Source: Rs1 sp029027825 (lineage in GTDB: Bacteria; Pseudomonadota; Gammaproteobacteria; Pseudomonadales; Balneatricaceae). Taken from it: a stretch of DNA of 64,000 nucleotides. Under the pieces are notes generated by a model. The model saw only the letters and a program-made list of their open reading frames with translations, had not been told where the DNA came from and ran no database searches. Location of the stretch: assembly GCA_029027825.1 (NCBI GenBank), contig CP093399.1:806001-870000 (forward strand), read 5' to 3'. Positions 1-8,232 of the stretch are shown here, in pieces; the first letter of the stretch is position 1; every line of letters begins with the position of its first letter. The translations under genes were made by a program, and so were the position numbers.

Positions 1-590
1 TGGATATGGAGTGTTTTAGCTGAGCAATGTTCGAATATGAAGAACAGTCAGTAGGATATGAGGGGTGAGTTAGTCAACTTTATTTGTCGAAAGCTATTTA
101 AATAGCGTCGTTAATTGGCGTCTATATTTGTTATTGTTTATCTATAATCGAAAATTATAGTCAGGTTTAGCAGTCCTTTACGGGTGGAGGCGCACAGTGG
201 AGATGCTTTTTTAAGAGCTGCTAATACCGAGTATTTATAAAGAAAAGTTCGTTTTAGAATTAAATGGGTAGTATTTAGCGAATCCACCGATAAATGACTG
301 GCTATAGCTGAACTTACTAGAACGATATGTTTATAATAGGTGAATATAGATTCTCTTTTTGAAGGTTAGCTGTACTGTTTTAAAAAGCACTGGATGAGAA
401 GCTGCAGCACGCTATTACGTACAGGTGATTGGTTTTAACTTTAGTTATAATCAGTCGCTGACGATATATGGCCACTTTGCAGTAACAGATTCATGTCGAT
501 ACAGTTCTAACCAGATTTAACTAGTACCTGAATCAGTGAAGGGCGACCTGCACTAACTAACATTTTTGAGGTTATTTTTAAAAAATATTC
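1..590. other. Gene-free region upstream of glnS
   Basis: I find no credible coding region in this stretch. It is AT-rich and carries only one recognisable element, a partial copy of the family A repeat near 527. The remainder presumably holds the glnS promoter and leader, but no clear -35/-10 pair stands out. Confidence 0.5.
527..560. repeat. Family A repeat, partial copy (A1)
   Basis: The first 13 bases match the terminal sequence CCTGAATCAGTGACTTC that recurs through the window, then the match decays. No opposite arm is visible, so this looks like a truncated or eroded element. Confidence 0.5.
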
Positions 591-2282
591 ATGAGTATTG
601 ATAAAACTGCTGCTGAAACAAAGCCTAAAAGTAATAATTTTATACATCAAATTATAGACGCTGATCTGCAAAGCGATCACGCTCCGGCAAAAATAGTCAC
701 CAGATTTCCTCCGGAACCGAATGGTTACCTGCATATAGGGCATGCAAAATCTATTTGTTTAAATTTTGGTACCGCTGAAAAATATCAAGGTGTTTGTCAT
801 TTAAGATTTGATGATACTAATCCTGAAAAAGAAAGTCAGGAGTATATCGACGCGATTAAGCGTGATATTACATGGTTAGGTTTTTCCTGGCACGAGGAGA
901 TAAAATATACCTCTTCTTATTTCGAGCAGCTATATTTGTGGGCTGTTTACTTGATTGAACAAGGTAAGGCGTATGTCTGCGACTTAACTGCAGAGCAAGC
1001 CCGCGAATATCGCGGTAACTTTACCACGCCTGGAAAAAACAGCCCATATCGAGAGCGGAGTGTCACAGAAAATTTGGCATTGTTTTCGGCAATGAAAGCA
1101 GGTGAGTTTGTGGAAGGCCACTGCTCTTTAAGGGCCAAGATTGATATGCAATCATCTAATATGAATATGCGTGATCCAATGCTCTATCGGATTTTGAATA
1201 TCGCTCATCATCAGACCGGTAGCGATTGGTGCATCTATCCTATTTACGATTTTGCCCACGGTCAGTCAGATGCGATTGAAGGGGTTACTCATTCAATTTG
1301 TACTTTGGAGTTTGAAGGGCACAGACCTTTGTATGAATGGTTTATTGATAATTTACAGGTTCCGGCGACACCTAAACATTATGAGTTTTCGCGATTAGAG
1401 CTTAATTATACGGTGACTAGTAAGCGTAAACTTAAACAGCTGGTGGATTTGAAGGTAGTCTCTGGTTGGGATGATCCTCGAATGCCTACTATTTCAGGCA
1501 TGCGTAGAAGGGGTTATACAGCAACTGCAATTAAGAATTTTTGTGAGATGGTGGGGGTCACTCGTGCAAACGGTGTGGTTGATGTCGCCATGTTAGAGTC
1601 TGCTGTGCGAGAAGATCTAGAAAAAAATGCAAAACGCGCAATGTGTGTGATTAATCCGCTGAAGATAACGATCAGTAATTTTGTCGAAGGTCAGTGCGAA
1701 TTGTTATCGCTTCCCGTGCATCCCAAATTAGAGATGGGCAATAGAGAACTACCTTTTTCAAAGCATCTATACATTGAAAAAGAAGATTTTTCAGAGGATA
1801 CCACTCTCGGGCGTAAAAAATTCAAACGTTTGGTGATCGGCGATTATGTTAGGTTGCGCGGAGCATATGTTATTAAGGCAGAGCAAGTAATCCGCGATGA
1901 CAACGATCAAATAGTAGAAGTGGTCGCCAGTTTAGTGCCGGGGACTGTCGGTGCTAATCCAGCCCCTGAGTTTAAACCTCGTGGTGTGATTCACTGGGTG
2001 AGTGCCGAACATGCACTGCCTTGTGAGCTGCGCATTTACGGTCGATTGTTTACTGATCCTAGCCCTGATAAAGATAAAGAAAAATCTTTTATTGAATTAG
2101 CCAATCCCGATTCACTGCAGGTAATTAAGCAAGCTTGGGCAGAGCCTTCTTTAAAAATAGCGGCTGTTGAAAGTGGTTATCAGTTTGAAAGAACAGGTTA
2201 TTTTGTAGCGGATAGTGATAGTACAGCAGAAACATTAGTCTTTAACCAAACTATCGCCTTACGTGAATCTAAAGGCAAATGA
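591..2282 (+). CDS. glnS: Glutaminyl-tRNA synthetase
   Basis: Charges tRNA-Gln with glutamine in the cytoplasm; a class I aminoacyl-tRNA synthetase. The HIGH signature is at residues 48-51 within PPEPNGYLHIGH. The second class I motif reads VTSKR at about 275-279, where E. coli GlnRS has VMSKR. The segment WDDPRMPTISGMRRRGYT is the typical GlnRS stretch just after this motif, and the C-terminal half matches the anticodon-binding beta-barrels. At 563 residues it is close to the E. coli length (about 554). The ATG at 591 gives the family-typical N-terminus. It stands alone, followed by about 190 bp without a gene. Confidence 0.97.
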   Translation: MSIDKTAAETKPKSNNFIHQIIDADLQSDHAPAKIVTRFPPEPNGYLHIGHAKSICLNFGTAEKYQGVCHLRFDDTNPEKESQEYIDAIKRDITWLGFSWHEEIKYTSSYFEQLYLWAVYLIEQGKAYVCDLTAEQAREYRGNFTTPGKNSPYRERSVTENLALFSAMKAGEFVEGHCSLRAKIDMQSSNMNMRDPMLYRILNIAHHQTGSDWCIYPIYDFAHGQSDAIEGVTHSICTLEFEGHRPLYEWFIDNLQVPATPKHYEFSRLELNYTVTSKRKLKQLVDLKVVSGWDDPRMPTISGMRRRGYTATAIKNFCEMVGVTRANGVVDVAMLESAVREDLEKNAKRAMCVINPLKITISNFVEGQCELLSLPVHPKLEMGNRELPFSKHLYIEKEDFSEDTTLGRKKFKRLVIGDYVRLRGAYVIKAEQVIRDDNDQIVEVVASLVPGTVGANPAPEFKPRGVIHWVSAEHALPCELRIYGRLFTDPSPDKDKEKSFIELANPDSLQVIKQAWAEPSLKIAAVESGYQFERTGYFVADSDSTAETLVFNQTIALRESKGK

Positions 2283-2471
2283 TTTTAAAGCATAAATATT
2301 TTAGTTCTCTTGAAATGGCTATGCTTTCCTGAAAACTTGATCGATAAACTGTGCTCGCTAAAATACAAATGCTGCGGAACCGGGCTTTAAATTTTAAGTC
2401 ACAGAGTACGGTGCCTTAGAAAAATTAAAGTTCAGCATAGATAGAGTTTTCAGGAGCAGTGGAGAAGAATA

Positions 2472-2957
2472 TTGAGAACCAAATTAGGCGTATGTCTGAC
2501 TGTTTTATTGATAGTGTCCAGCTGGTCGGTACATGCAGCTAAAGCACCTGATTTTACGGTCTTTGATCAATCGGGAAATTCTATATCTTTAATAGATTAT
2601 CGGGGAAAGGGAGTTGTTTTGCACTTTTGGGGTACCTGGTGCCCATTTTGTCGAGATTTACAGCCAGGTCTTGATCGCCTTTACCGAAAATATAAAGGTT
2701 CTGGGTTGGAGGTGCTGGGGATTAGTATTCGCGAAGAGACGGGGGTCAACCCTGAAATAGTGCTTAAAGAATTAGGGGTTAGTTTTAAAACTGCGGTGAA
2801 TGGCGATAATATAGCAAGAATGTATGATGTCCCAGGTACTCCGTCAACTTTTTTTATTGATAGGAGAGGGGAGTTGATTTGGAAAACTCATAGCTCTAAT
2901 GCCGATTTGCCAGAGTTTGAAGCTAATATAAGGTTGATCTTATATCTAGATCAATAG
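2472..2957 (+). CDS. TlpA-like periplasmic thiol:disulfide protein
   Basis: A thioredoxin-fold protein of the TlpA/ResA type, predicted to be exported. Residues 1-22 form a signal peptide ending near HAA. The redox motif WCPFC places the cysteines at 57 and 60, and the conserved cis-Pro loop TPST is at 123-126. Such proteins reduce or maintain cysteines of periplasmic substrates, often in cytochrome c biogenesis, but no partner gene is adjacent and the substrate is unknown. The start is TTG at 2472, chosen because GGAGAAG lies just upstream and the signal peptide begins there. Confidence 0.85.
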   Translation: MRTKLGVCLTVLLIVSSWSVHAAKAPDFTVFDQSGNSISLIDYRGKGVVLHFWGTWCPFCRDLQPGLDRLYRKYKGSGLEVLGISIREETGVNPEIVLKELGVSFKTAVNGDNIARMYDVPGTPSTFFIDRRGELIWKTHSSNADLPEFEANIRLILYLDQ

Positions 2958-3072
2958 TCAGCTATCCCATGTCTACTTAGTGATCATTAATAAACCCGGT
3001 CTAGGCTCGTTGATTTGTCGCAGCTTATCAACAAGTGATGTCTTTAGTTCGTAGTGAGGAAATAAAAAATAA

Positions 3073-3753
3073 ATGACCGCTGATAGTAAAGACCCCGTAT
3101 ATAAGCACGTATACGAAGCGATTTTAGAGCAAAAATTAGCTCCAGGGACTAGGTTAAGTGAAGAGTCTCTCGCTGATATTTTTGGTGTTAGCCGCACTAT
3201 TGTCAGAAGATCTCTATTAAAGTTAGCTCACGAGCAAGTTATTCAGCTTAGGCCAAACAAAGGCGCCATTGTTGCTAGTGTATCGGTAGAGGAATCAAAA
3301 CAAATATTTTTTGCTCGCAGAGTGGTGGAACGCGCTATCATTGAGTTAGCGGTTGAGAAGCACAGCGAAGCAGATTTAGCGGCGTTGCTGGTTATTATTA
3401 ACCAAGAGAAAGCGTGCTTTGAAAAAGGTGATAGATCGGCAGGAATTCGATTGTCAGGTGAGTTTCACTTTAAGCTCGCTGAAATTGCAGCTAATTATCA
3501 GTTGCAAAATTTCCATAGAAGCTTGGTTCCACAAACTTCATTGATAATCGCTCAATATGAAAAACGCGGCATATCGCATTGCTCTTATGATGAGCACTTT
3601 GAATTGATTGGTGTGATTAGGTCTAAATCTGTGAGTAGTGCAGTGCAGTTAATGATGCGTCATTTGGATCATATCGAAGCTAAATTAAACTTAGACAGTT
3701 TGCCTTTATCAAATGATATTCATGCAATTTTTGCCAATATCAGTAGAAAATAG
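3073..3753 (+). CDS. GntR-family transcriptional regulator, FCD type
   Basis: DNA-binding regulator of the FadR/VanR branch. Residues 1-70 form the winged helix-turn-helix with the typical segment ADIFGVSRTIVRRSLLKLA. Residues about 75-220 are the all-helical FCD ligand domain, which usually binds small carboxylic acids through a metal site. The gene is alone, and its 3' end converges with a cheW gene across a short palindrome, so the target cannot be read from context. Regulators of this class often control oxidation of sugar acids or purines. The ligand here is unknown. Confidence 0.88.
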   Translation: MTADSKDPVYKHVYEAILEQKLAPGTRLSEESLADIFGVSRTIVRRSLLKLAHEQVIQLRPNKGAIVASVSVEESKQIFFARRVVERAIIELAVEKHSEADLAALLVIINQEKACFEKGDRSAGIRLSGEFHFKLAEIAANYQLQNFHRSLVPQTSLIIAQYEKRGISHCSYDEHFELIGVIRSKSVSSAVQLMMRHLDHIEAKLNLDSLPLSNDIHAIFANISRK

Positions 3754-3763
3754 TTGAACAATA

Positions 3764-3808
3764 GACCTCTGTATAGCACTTAGATAATCTTACAGCAATG
3801 CAGAGGTC
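3764..3808. terminator. Palindrome between convergent genes, possible bidirectional terminator
   Basis: GACCTCTG at 3764-3771 pairs with CAGAGGTC at 3801-3808, between the stop codons of the GntR gene and cheW. There is no long T-run, although the downstream stretch is T-rich. The arms also resemble the ends of the family B and C repeats, so this may be a short remnant of such an element now lying in a terminator position. Confidence 0.4.
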
Positions 3809-3819
3809 GTTGATTTTAT

Positions 3820-4368
3820 TTAGTTGTTTTCTTCAAGTGTTGGCGTGATGCTTTCCAGCATTCTAGCTAGGTCGAGTAAGATGATAAGGTTGTTTTCATA
3901 ATAACTAACACCTTGTACAAATCTTCTATCTGAGTCTTCGCTGGCAACGCTTGGTGCTCTTTCTATGTCTTTTAGTGGGATATTAACCACCTCATCGACA
4001 CTGTCGACCACCATACCCACCACTTCTTGTTCATTGTATTCTACGACAATAATACGAGTGTCGTCATCTATCTCTAGGGGAGCGAGAGAAAATAGTAAGC
4101 GTGTATCTAATACCGTAACAACGTTGCCCCTAAGGTTTATGATGCCACGGATATATGAGCTAGAGCCTGGTACGGGTGTGATTTCAGAATATCTTAGGAC
4201 TTCTTTAACTTGCATAACGTCAATGGCAAACAATTCCTTATTAACATTGAATGTCGCCCACTGATTAAATATTATTTCTTCTTGTACAGCACGAGATCTA
4301 ACTGTTGGTTTAGAAGCTTCTACTTTTTCCATCATTTCAAGTTGTGCCGCAGCGCCATTCATACTCAT
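3820..4368 (-). CDS. cheW: CheW-like chemotaxis coupling protein (lone copy)
   Basis: A single CheW domain (about residues 33-175) with the hallmark segment IRGIINLRGNVVTVLD. CheW links receptor tips to the CheA kinase. It differs from the second CheW at 45375 in having a longer N-terminal extension of about 30 polar residues. The ATG at 4368 is preceded by AAGGTGG, a good ribosome site. The gene lies about 38 kb from the chemosensory operon and has no chemotaxis neighbour, so it may serve another array (for example a flagellar or pilus one elsewhere). That assignment is inference. Confidence 0.9.
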   Translation of the reverse strand: MSMNGAAAQLEMMEKVEASKPTVRSRAVQEEIIFNQWATFNVNKELFAIDVMQVKEVLRYSEITPVPGSSSYIRGIINLRGNVVTVLDTRLLFSLAPLEIDDDTRIIVVEYNEQEVVGMVVDSVDEVVNIPLKDIERAPSVASEDSDRRFVQGVSYYENNLIILLDLARMLESITPTLEENN

Positions 4369-4795
4369 ATTTATCCACCTTTAATTCAGTAACGATGCTA
4401 TGATTTCTAGCTCGCCAATGGTACTTTTTATTGAAAAGCACTCTAGACCTATGCAATTAGTATAACTCATTATGTCTAATGCATTGAATATATTTGAAAA
4501 GTTAATTTTATTAGTCAGTCTCTTTTTTCGAAGTATCGGACAAATGTATATAACCAGTAACATTTATACAATCAGAGGTTGTTGTAATCAAGCTGACTTT
4601 CTTTAATTCATCAGATAAACGCTAGATTGACGATCTATCTAAATTAACGGCACTATCGTTAGGCTCGCCTGTATTATCCGCTTTAGATTACTAGCAGAAT
4701 AGTCTAAATTTTGTAAGAGTGTATTATTTTATCTCAGAATAATGGAGTTAGGTTAAATAGAGTGCTTAATCTGTAGCTTTGTCCGTTAACTTATT
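4369..4795. other. Gene-free region between cheW and the dehydrogenase gene
   Basis: About 430 bp, AT-rich. A 60-codon minus-strand frame (4381-4563) lies here, but it has no recognisable domain and a biased composition. I see no repeat or RNA gene. It should contain the cheW promoter. Confidence 0.4.
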
Positions 4796-5677
4796 TTAAT
4801 CGGTCGTGGTTACTAGATTGTCTTCCTCTAACTGTAACAACAATGCACTGTGATCTAAATTTTGTTTGCCGCTGTTCACCAGTGCTTGAAATTGGACGAA
4901 AATAGATGCTGTTAAAGGGAGTTGTAAATTATTATGACTAGCGAGCTCTGTAATATTTGTTAAATCCTTTAGCTGGACGCTAGCAGTAGCCCCTGCGGTG
5001 AAATTTCGATCCAGCATTCTCTGCCCGTGTTGTTCTAGCACCTTACTCGCGGCAAACCCTCCCAGCAAAGCATTTCTGACAGCGCTTATATTAGCGCCTC
5101 CTTGATGGGCTAGTAGCAAAGCTTCACTCACGGCACCGATAGTAATAGCCACTATTGCTTGGTTCGCACATTTAGCGATTTGACCGGTGCCAGTTGCGCC
5201 TATGTGCACTGTGTTCTTGCCAAGGGCTTGGAAAATAGGTTCTGCTCTGCGTAAATCTTTTTTGCTACCGCCAACCATTATCACTAGTTCAGCATTTTCT
5301 GCTCCCAGAGTTCCCCCGGAGACAGGAGCATCCAAATAGCCTAGTTGATACTTTGAGGCTTGTTTAGCGTGCTCAATGGCGGTATCGGGGGCAATAGAGC
5401 CCATGTCAATAATTAGGCTATTGCTTTTACAAGCTGATAAAGTAGTGGGGTTGAATAATACCTGCTCTTGAATATTGGCGTCAGCTAACATGGTAATGAT
5501 GATGTCCGCATTTTTGATTGCCTGTTTGGGGCATTTGCAGCGGGTTGCACCCAGTTGTTGCAACGCTGCGGTTTTATCGTAACTGCGATTGTAAATATGC
5601 AGGTTAAACCCCGCGTTCAACAAGTTTTTTGCCATGGGAAAACCCATTAAACCAGTCCCTAAAAATGCAATGATCAT
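4796..5677 (-). CDS. NAD(P)-dependent beta-hydroxyacid dehydrogenase (3-hydroxyisobutyrate dehydrogenase family)
   Basis: Oxidises or reduces a short beta-hydroxy acid such as 3-hydroxyisobutyrate or tartronate semialdehyde. The Rossmann motif GTGLMG is at residues 7-12, the substrate loop DAPVSGG sits near 120, and the catalytic-lysine helix GQIAKCANQ near 170. The length of 293 residues is normal. The frame stays open 18 codons further upstream, but those codons come from a family A repeat. The ATG at 5677 is preceded by GGAGGAG, so I place the start there. No pathway partners are adjacent, so the exact substrate is open. Confidence 0.88.
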   Translation of the reverse strand: MIIAFLGTGLMGFPMAKNLLNAGFNLHIYNRSYDKTAALQQLGATRCKCPKQAIKNADIIITMLADANIQEQVLFNPTTLSACKSNSLIIDMGSIAPDTAIEHAKQASKYQLGYLDAPVSGGTLGAENAELVIMVGGSKKDLRRAEPIFQALGKNTVHIGATGTGQIAKCANQAIVAITIGAVSEALLLAHQGGANISAVRNALLGGFAASKVLEQHGQRMLDRNFTAGATASVQLKDLTNITELASHNNLQLPLTASIFVQFQALVNSGKQNLDHSALLLQLEEDNLVTTTD

Positions 5678-5712
5678 GGCTGTGCTCCTCCGCTGTTGCA
5701 GTGTGATATATA

Positions 5713-5872
5713 CCTGAATCAGTGACTTCACAGCACCACATAGCGCAAGCTCTTGATTATACAGCGGTTAGAAAAATACCCGCTGAACCTACGGGTGCAG
5801 CTAAGATTTTTAAATTCCACTGTAGAACCAACATCTTACACTCTGTATTCACTTTGAAGTCACGGATTCAGG
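5713..5872. repeat. Family A element, long form (A2)
   Basis: A 160-bp element bounded by inverted ends (CCTGAATCAGTGACTTC and its near-complement). A 5-bp direct repeat, ATATA, lies immediately outside both ends (5708-5712 and 5873-5877), as expected of a target-site duplication. It sits 35 bp upstream of the dehydrogenase start codon and may separate that gene from its original promoter. Confidence 0.75.
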
Positions 5873-5984
5873 ATATAGCTAAGTCTGAGAGCGTATAATA
5901 AGATGCCTGTAATGACTAGAGTGTTTTTGTCTGGGCCGCGCTAAAATTGAGAATGCGAAGCATGTGTTTTTAAAAAATCTAATT

Positions 5985-6311
5985 TTAGAGGCAGTTGAGT
6001 GGCTTAGGTAGTCCTGCGTATCTAGCCGCTTGCTTTGGTGGACTTTCAGCAAAAAGTTTCATCAAGTAGATGCTATTTCCTTTTTTACTGCCATATTTAT
6101 TACGCATCGCTTTAACTAGGGGGCGCATAGCGGGAGATAGTTCGTATTCTTGATAGAATTCGCGGATCGTGTCTAGTACTTCCCAGTGTTGTAAGGTCAG
6201 CTCGAAGCCATCTATTCGGGCTATGCTTTCAGCCAGTGAGTGAGACCATTTACTTAGATCGATTAAGTATCCTTCCTCGTCTAATAGCGCCTTTACTGTA
6301 GAGTGACTCAT
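5985..6311 (-). CDS. tusE: Sulfurtransferase TusE (DsrC family)
   Basis: Final sulfur carrier of the Tus relay, which passes persulfide sulfur from TusBCD to MnmA for 2-thiolation of U34 in tRNA-Glu, Gln and Lys. It is a DsrC-fold protein of 108 residues ending ...GLPKPLNCL, with the penultimate Cys107 as carrier. The second cysteine typical of dissimilatory DsrC is absent (alanine there), which supports TusE rather than a sulfur-oxidation role. The frame extends upstream to 6350, but the ATG at 6311 gives the family N-terminus and lies 2 bp after the tusB stop. Confidence 0.93.
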   Translation of the reverse strand: MSHSTVKALLDEEGYLIDLSKWSHSLAESIARIDGFELTLQHWEVLDTIREFYQEYELSPAMRPLVKAMRNKYGSKKGNSIYLMKLFAESPPKQAARYAGLPKPLNCL

Positions 6312-6313
6312 TA

Positions 6314-6634
6314 TTAGAACCAACTGATCGATTTTTTGTACAGGCAGCACAGTTCGACAAAATAATTATCCTCTATAGCTTTAAAACGCAGATTGAGATT
6401 GTTATTTAGGCCCCTAGCTATTAAGTCATCCTGTAAGGTGAAGAAAGGTATGTCATTAGCCGCTAAATCTAGCACTGACTGAAAGTTATCATCAATCGCA
6501 GCATATACCGCGGATTCAATAAAGAGAACAGCGTCCCCTGCTAATAGGCTGCTGAAACAGTTCTGGTATAGCAGTATATCGCCAGGGCTCTTGTTGATGA
6601 TATGTAAGGTTTCATGGCTTGCAGCTTTTATCAT
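6314..6634 (-). CDS. tusB: Sulfur relay protein TusB (DsrH family)
   Basis: Subunit of the TusBCD complex. The recognisable core begins LHIINKSPGD and runs through a short DsrH fold; the segment DDLIARGL matches the family. At 106 residues it is slightly long because about nine residues precede the usual N-terminus. The ATG at 6634 overlaps the tusC stop codon as ATGA, which supports this start and translational coupling. DsrH of sulfur oxidisers has an active cysteine near residue 20, and the cysteine in LYQNCF may be the counterpart. Confidence 0.88.
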   Translation of the reverse strand: MIKAASHETLHIINKSPGDILLYQNCFSSLLAGDAVLFIESAVYAAIDDNFQSVLDLAANDIPFFTLQDDLIARGLNNNLNLRFKAIEDNYFVELCCLYKKSISWF

Positions 6635-6993
6635 AAATTGATAACCGTGGTAAATTTTCGGATCAGTATCGCCACTTCTGTTTGCTTTAATGTCTCGCAG
6701 CTAATAACAAGCTGCTTAGGGTCAAGTTGGTAGCGCTGTAAGTCACTACCTAAGACATAAAAGTTTTTTATTTCATACATGGCAAGTGCCTTAAATGTTT
6801 TCAGCAAATTCTTCTGTTCGAGCAGTTCACTTTGTTGATTAGATTTCAACTGCAGTACTGCGTCGTTTAAAAACAGTAAGCTGACCGGAATATCAAACGC
6901 CGAGCACGCTAAGGCAATGTCTAGACTGTCTCTATTGCTGCTATCGGCGAAGGGAGGGTTGCGAAAAATTAGTAGTATGTTTTTATCAGCCAC
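6631..6993 (-). CDS. tusC: Sulfur relay protein TusC (DsrF family)
   Basis: Subunit of the hexameric TusBCD sulfur-transfer complex. It is a 120-residue DsrE/F-fold protein starting MADKNILLIFRNPPFADS, the usual TusC opening. It lies 6 bp after tusD and overlaps tusB by 4 bp, so the three genes are clearly one transcript. TusC has no essential cysteine in the E. coli complex and plays a structural role. Confidence 0.9.
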   Translation of the reverse strand: MADKNILLIFRNPPFADSSNRDSLDIALACSAFDIPVSLLFLNDAVLQLKSNQQSELLEQKNLLKTFKALAMYEIKNFYVLGSDLQRYQLDPKQLVISCETLKQTEVAILIRKFTTVINL

Positions 6994-6999
6994 GAGTTT

Positions 7000-7392
7000 T
7001 TAGTTACCAAATGTAATTAAACGATCAGATTGAAGTACGGCATCCGCTAGCTGGCCTAAACCGGAAAGAGTAAAGCCTGGGGCTAAGCTTGCCGCTGCCT
7101 TACTGTGTCTTTTAGCTTCTTTTTGATCAATAATTCCGCGACGTACAGCGGCTGCAATACAAACAACTATATCCACCTCGTGCTCAGTTGCTAGTTCGAG
7201 CCACTGCTCAGTGATATTGATTTCATCCCTGGGAGTCACTTTTAGGCCAGAGGCGTTAATAACGCTGTCACCGTAAAAAAATACCCGGTAAATACTGTGT
7301 CCTTGCTGTAGTAAGCTACGACTAAAGCGCAACGCTGTTTGTTCTGATTGCTGGCTGCTATTGGATGCGTAAAGAAGAATTGAGAAGATCAT
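7000..7392 (-). CDS. tusD: Sulfurtransferase TusD (DsrE family)
   Basis: The sulfur-accepting subunit of TusBCD, which takes persulfide sulfur from TusA and passes it to TusE. Cys78 in the segment VVCIAAAVRRGI matches the active cysteine of E. coli TusD. Length is 130 residues, normal for the family. It is the first gene of the tusD-tusC-tusB-tusE run, and a hairpin terminator separates it from yccA upstream. An own promoter must therefore lie in or near the 65-bp gap, or transcription reads through. Confidence 0.93.
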   Translation of the reverse strand: MIFSILLYASNSSQQSEQTALRFSRSLLQQGHSIYRVFFYGDSVINASGLKVTPRDEINITEQWLELATEHEVDIVVCIAAAVRRGIIDQKEAKRHSKAAASLAPGFTLSGLGQLADAVLQSDRLITFGN

Positions 7393-7409
7393 TGTATCAC
7401 CTAAACAAC

Positions 7410-7440
7410 AACGCCCCGTTATCGAGGATAGCGGGGCGTT
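7410..7440 (-). terminator. Hairpin terminator after yccA
   Basis: AACGCCCCG at 7410-7418 pairs with CGGGGCGTT at 7432-7440, and G-T and A-T pairs extend the stem inward. It lies 17 bp past the yccA stop codon in that gene's direction, and a moderately T-rich stretch follows on the minus strand. Confidence 0.7.
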
Positions 7441-7457
7441 AGTATAACTAATTAAAA

Positions 7458-8141
7458 CTAGTCGTCGTTCAAAAATCCAACTAAAGCTAGCATGTGGATA
7501 AACATGTTGAAAATGTTGACATACAAGCCTACGGTGGCCATTACGTAGTTTTGATAAGTACCATTAACAATCTTACTGGTATCATATAAAATGAATCCGG
7601 CCATTAGTAATACTACAGCAGCCGAGAAAGCTAAATGCATGGCCGATACATCAATACCGAACACTGGCAGAATAAACATCGCAATCATAGCGATAATTAG
7701 TACCATTGAGCCAGCCGCTAAAAAACCACCCATGAAGCTAAAGTCTTTCTTACTGTTTAATACATAGGCAGATAGACCAACAAAAGTTAATGCTGTCATG
7801 CCGAGTGCCGTGACAACTATCTCACCACCGCTGCTCATAGCGAGGTAGTGATTGAGGATAGGGCCTAAAGCAAATCCCCATAAACCGGTGAAAAGGAAAG
7901 TAAGTGGTAGGGCTGCAACACTGTTTTGTTTTTTACCGATGATGAATAAAACCACCATGCCAGCGATAATGCTACCTAGATATGCCCACATACTCGTGAT
8001 TTGTAGGGAAAGTGAAATAACTGCGGTAACGGCACTAAAAAGTAATGTCATAGAAAGCAGCATATAGGTATTGCGAATTACTTTATTGGTTTGCAGTATC
8101 GACTGTTCCGATTGAGCAGCAGCTACATTTATATTATTCAT
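7458..8141 (-). CDS. yccA: YccA-type Bax inhibitor-1 family membrane protein
   Basis: Polytopic inner-membrane protein of the BI-1/TMBIM family with about seven hydrophobic segments spread over 227 residues. E. coli YccA is an FtsH substrate that modulates FtsH-mediated degradation of SecY when translocons jam. The frame is open to 8288, but the ATG at 8141 follows GAGGAAA and gives the usual polar N-terminus before the first membrane segment. The neighbouring tus genes repeat the yccA-tusE association known from E. coli and pseudomonads. Confidence 0.88.
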   Translation of the reverse strand: MNNINVAAAQSEQSILQTNKVIRNTYMLLSMTLLFSAVTAVISLSLQITSMWAYLGSIIAGMVVLFIIGKKQNSVAALPLTFLFTGLWGFALGPILNHYLAMSSGGEIVVTALGMTALTFVGLSAYVLNSKKDFSFMGGFLAAGSMVLIIAMIAMFILPVFGIDVSAMHLAFSAAVVLLMAGFILYDTSKIVNGTYQNYVMATVGLYVNIFNMFIHMLALVGFLNDD

Positions 8142-8232
8142 AAATTTCCTCGGTATGAAATAAAAAGCCTTTATTAAGGTTATAATGGCGACTTTTTGAA
8201 AAAATTCAAGGTTTAAACAAGGCATACGTACA

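Noticed and set aside
4381..4563. 60-codon minus-strand frame just upstream of cheW
   Set aside because: No recognisable domain, biased AT-rich composition and no good ribosome site; probably leader sequence.
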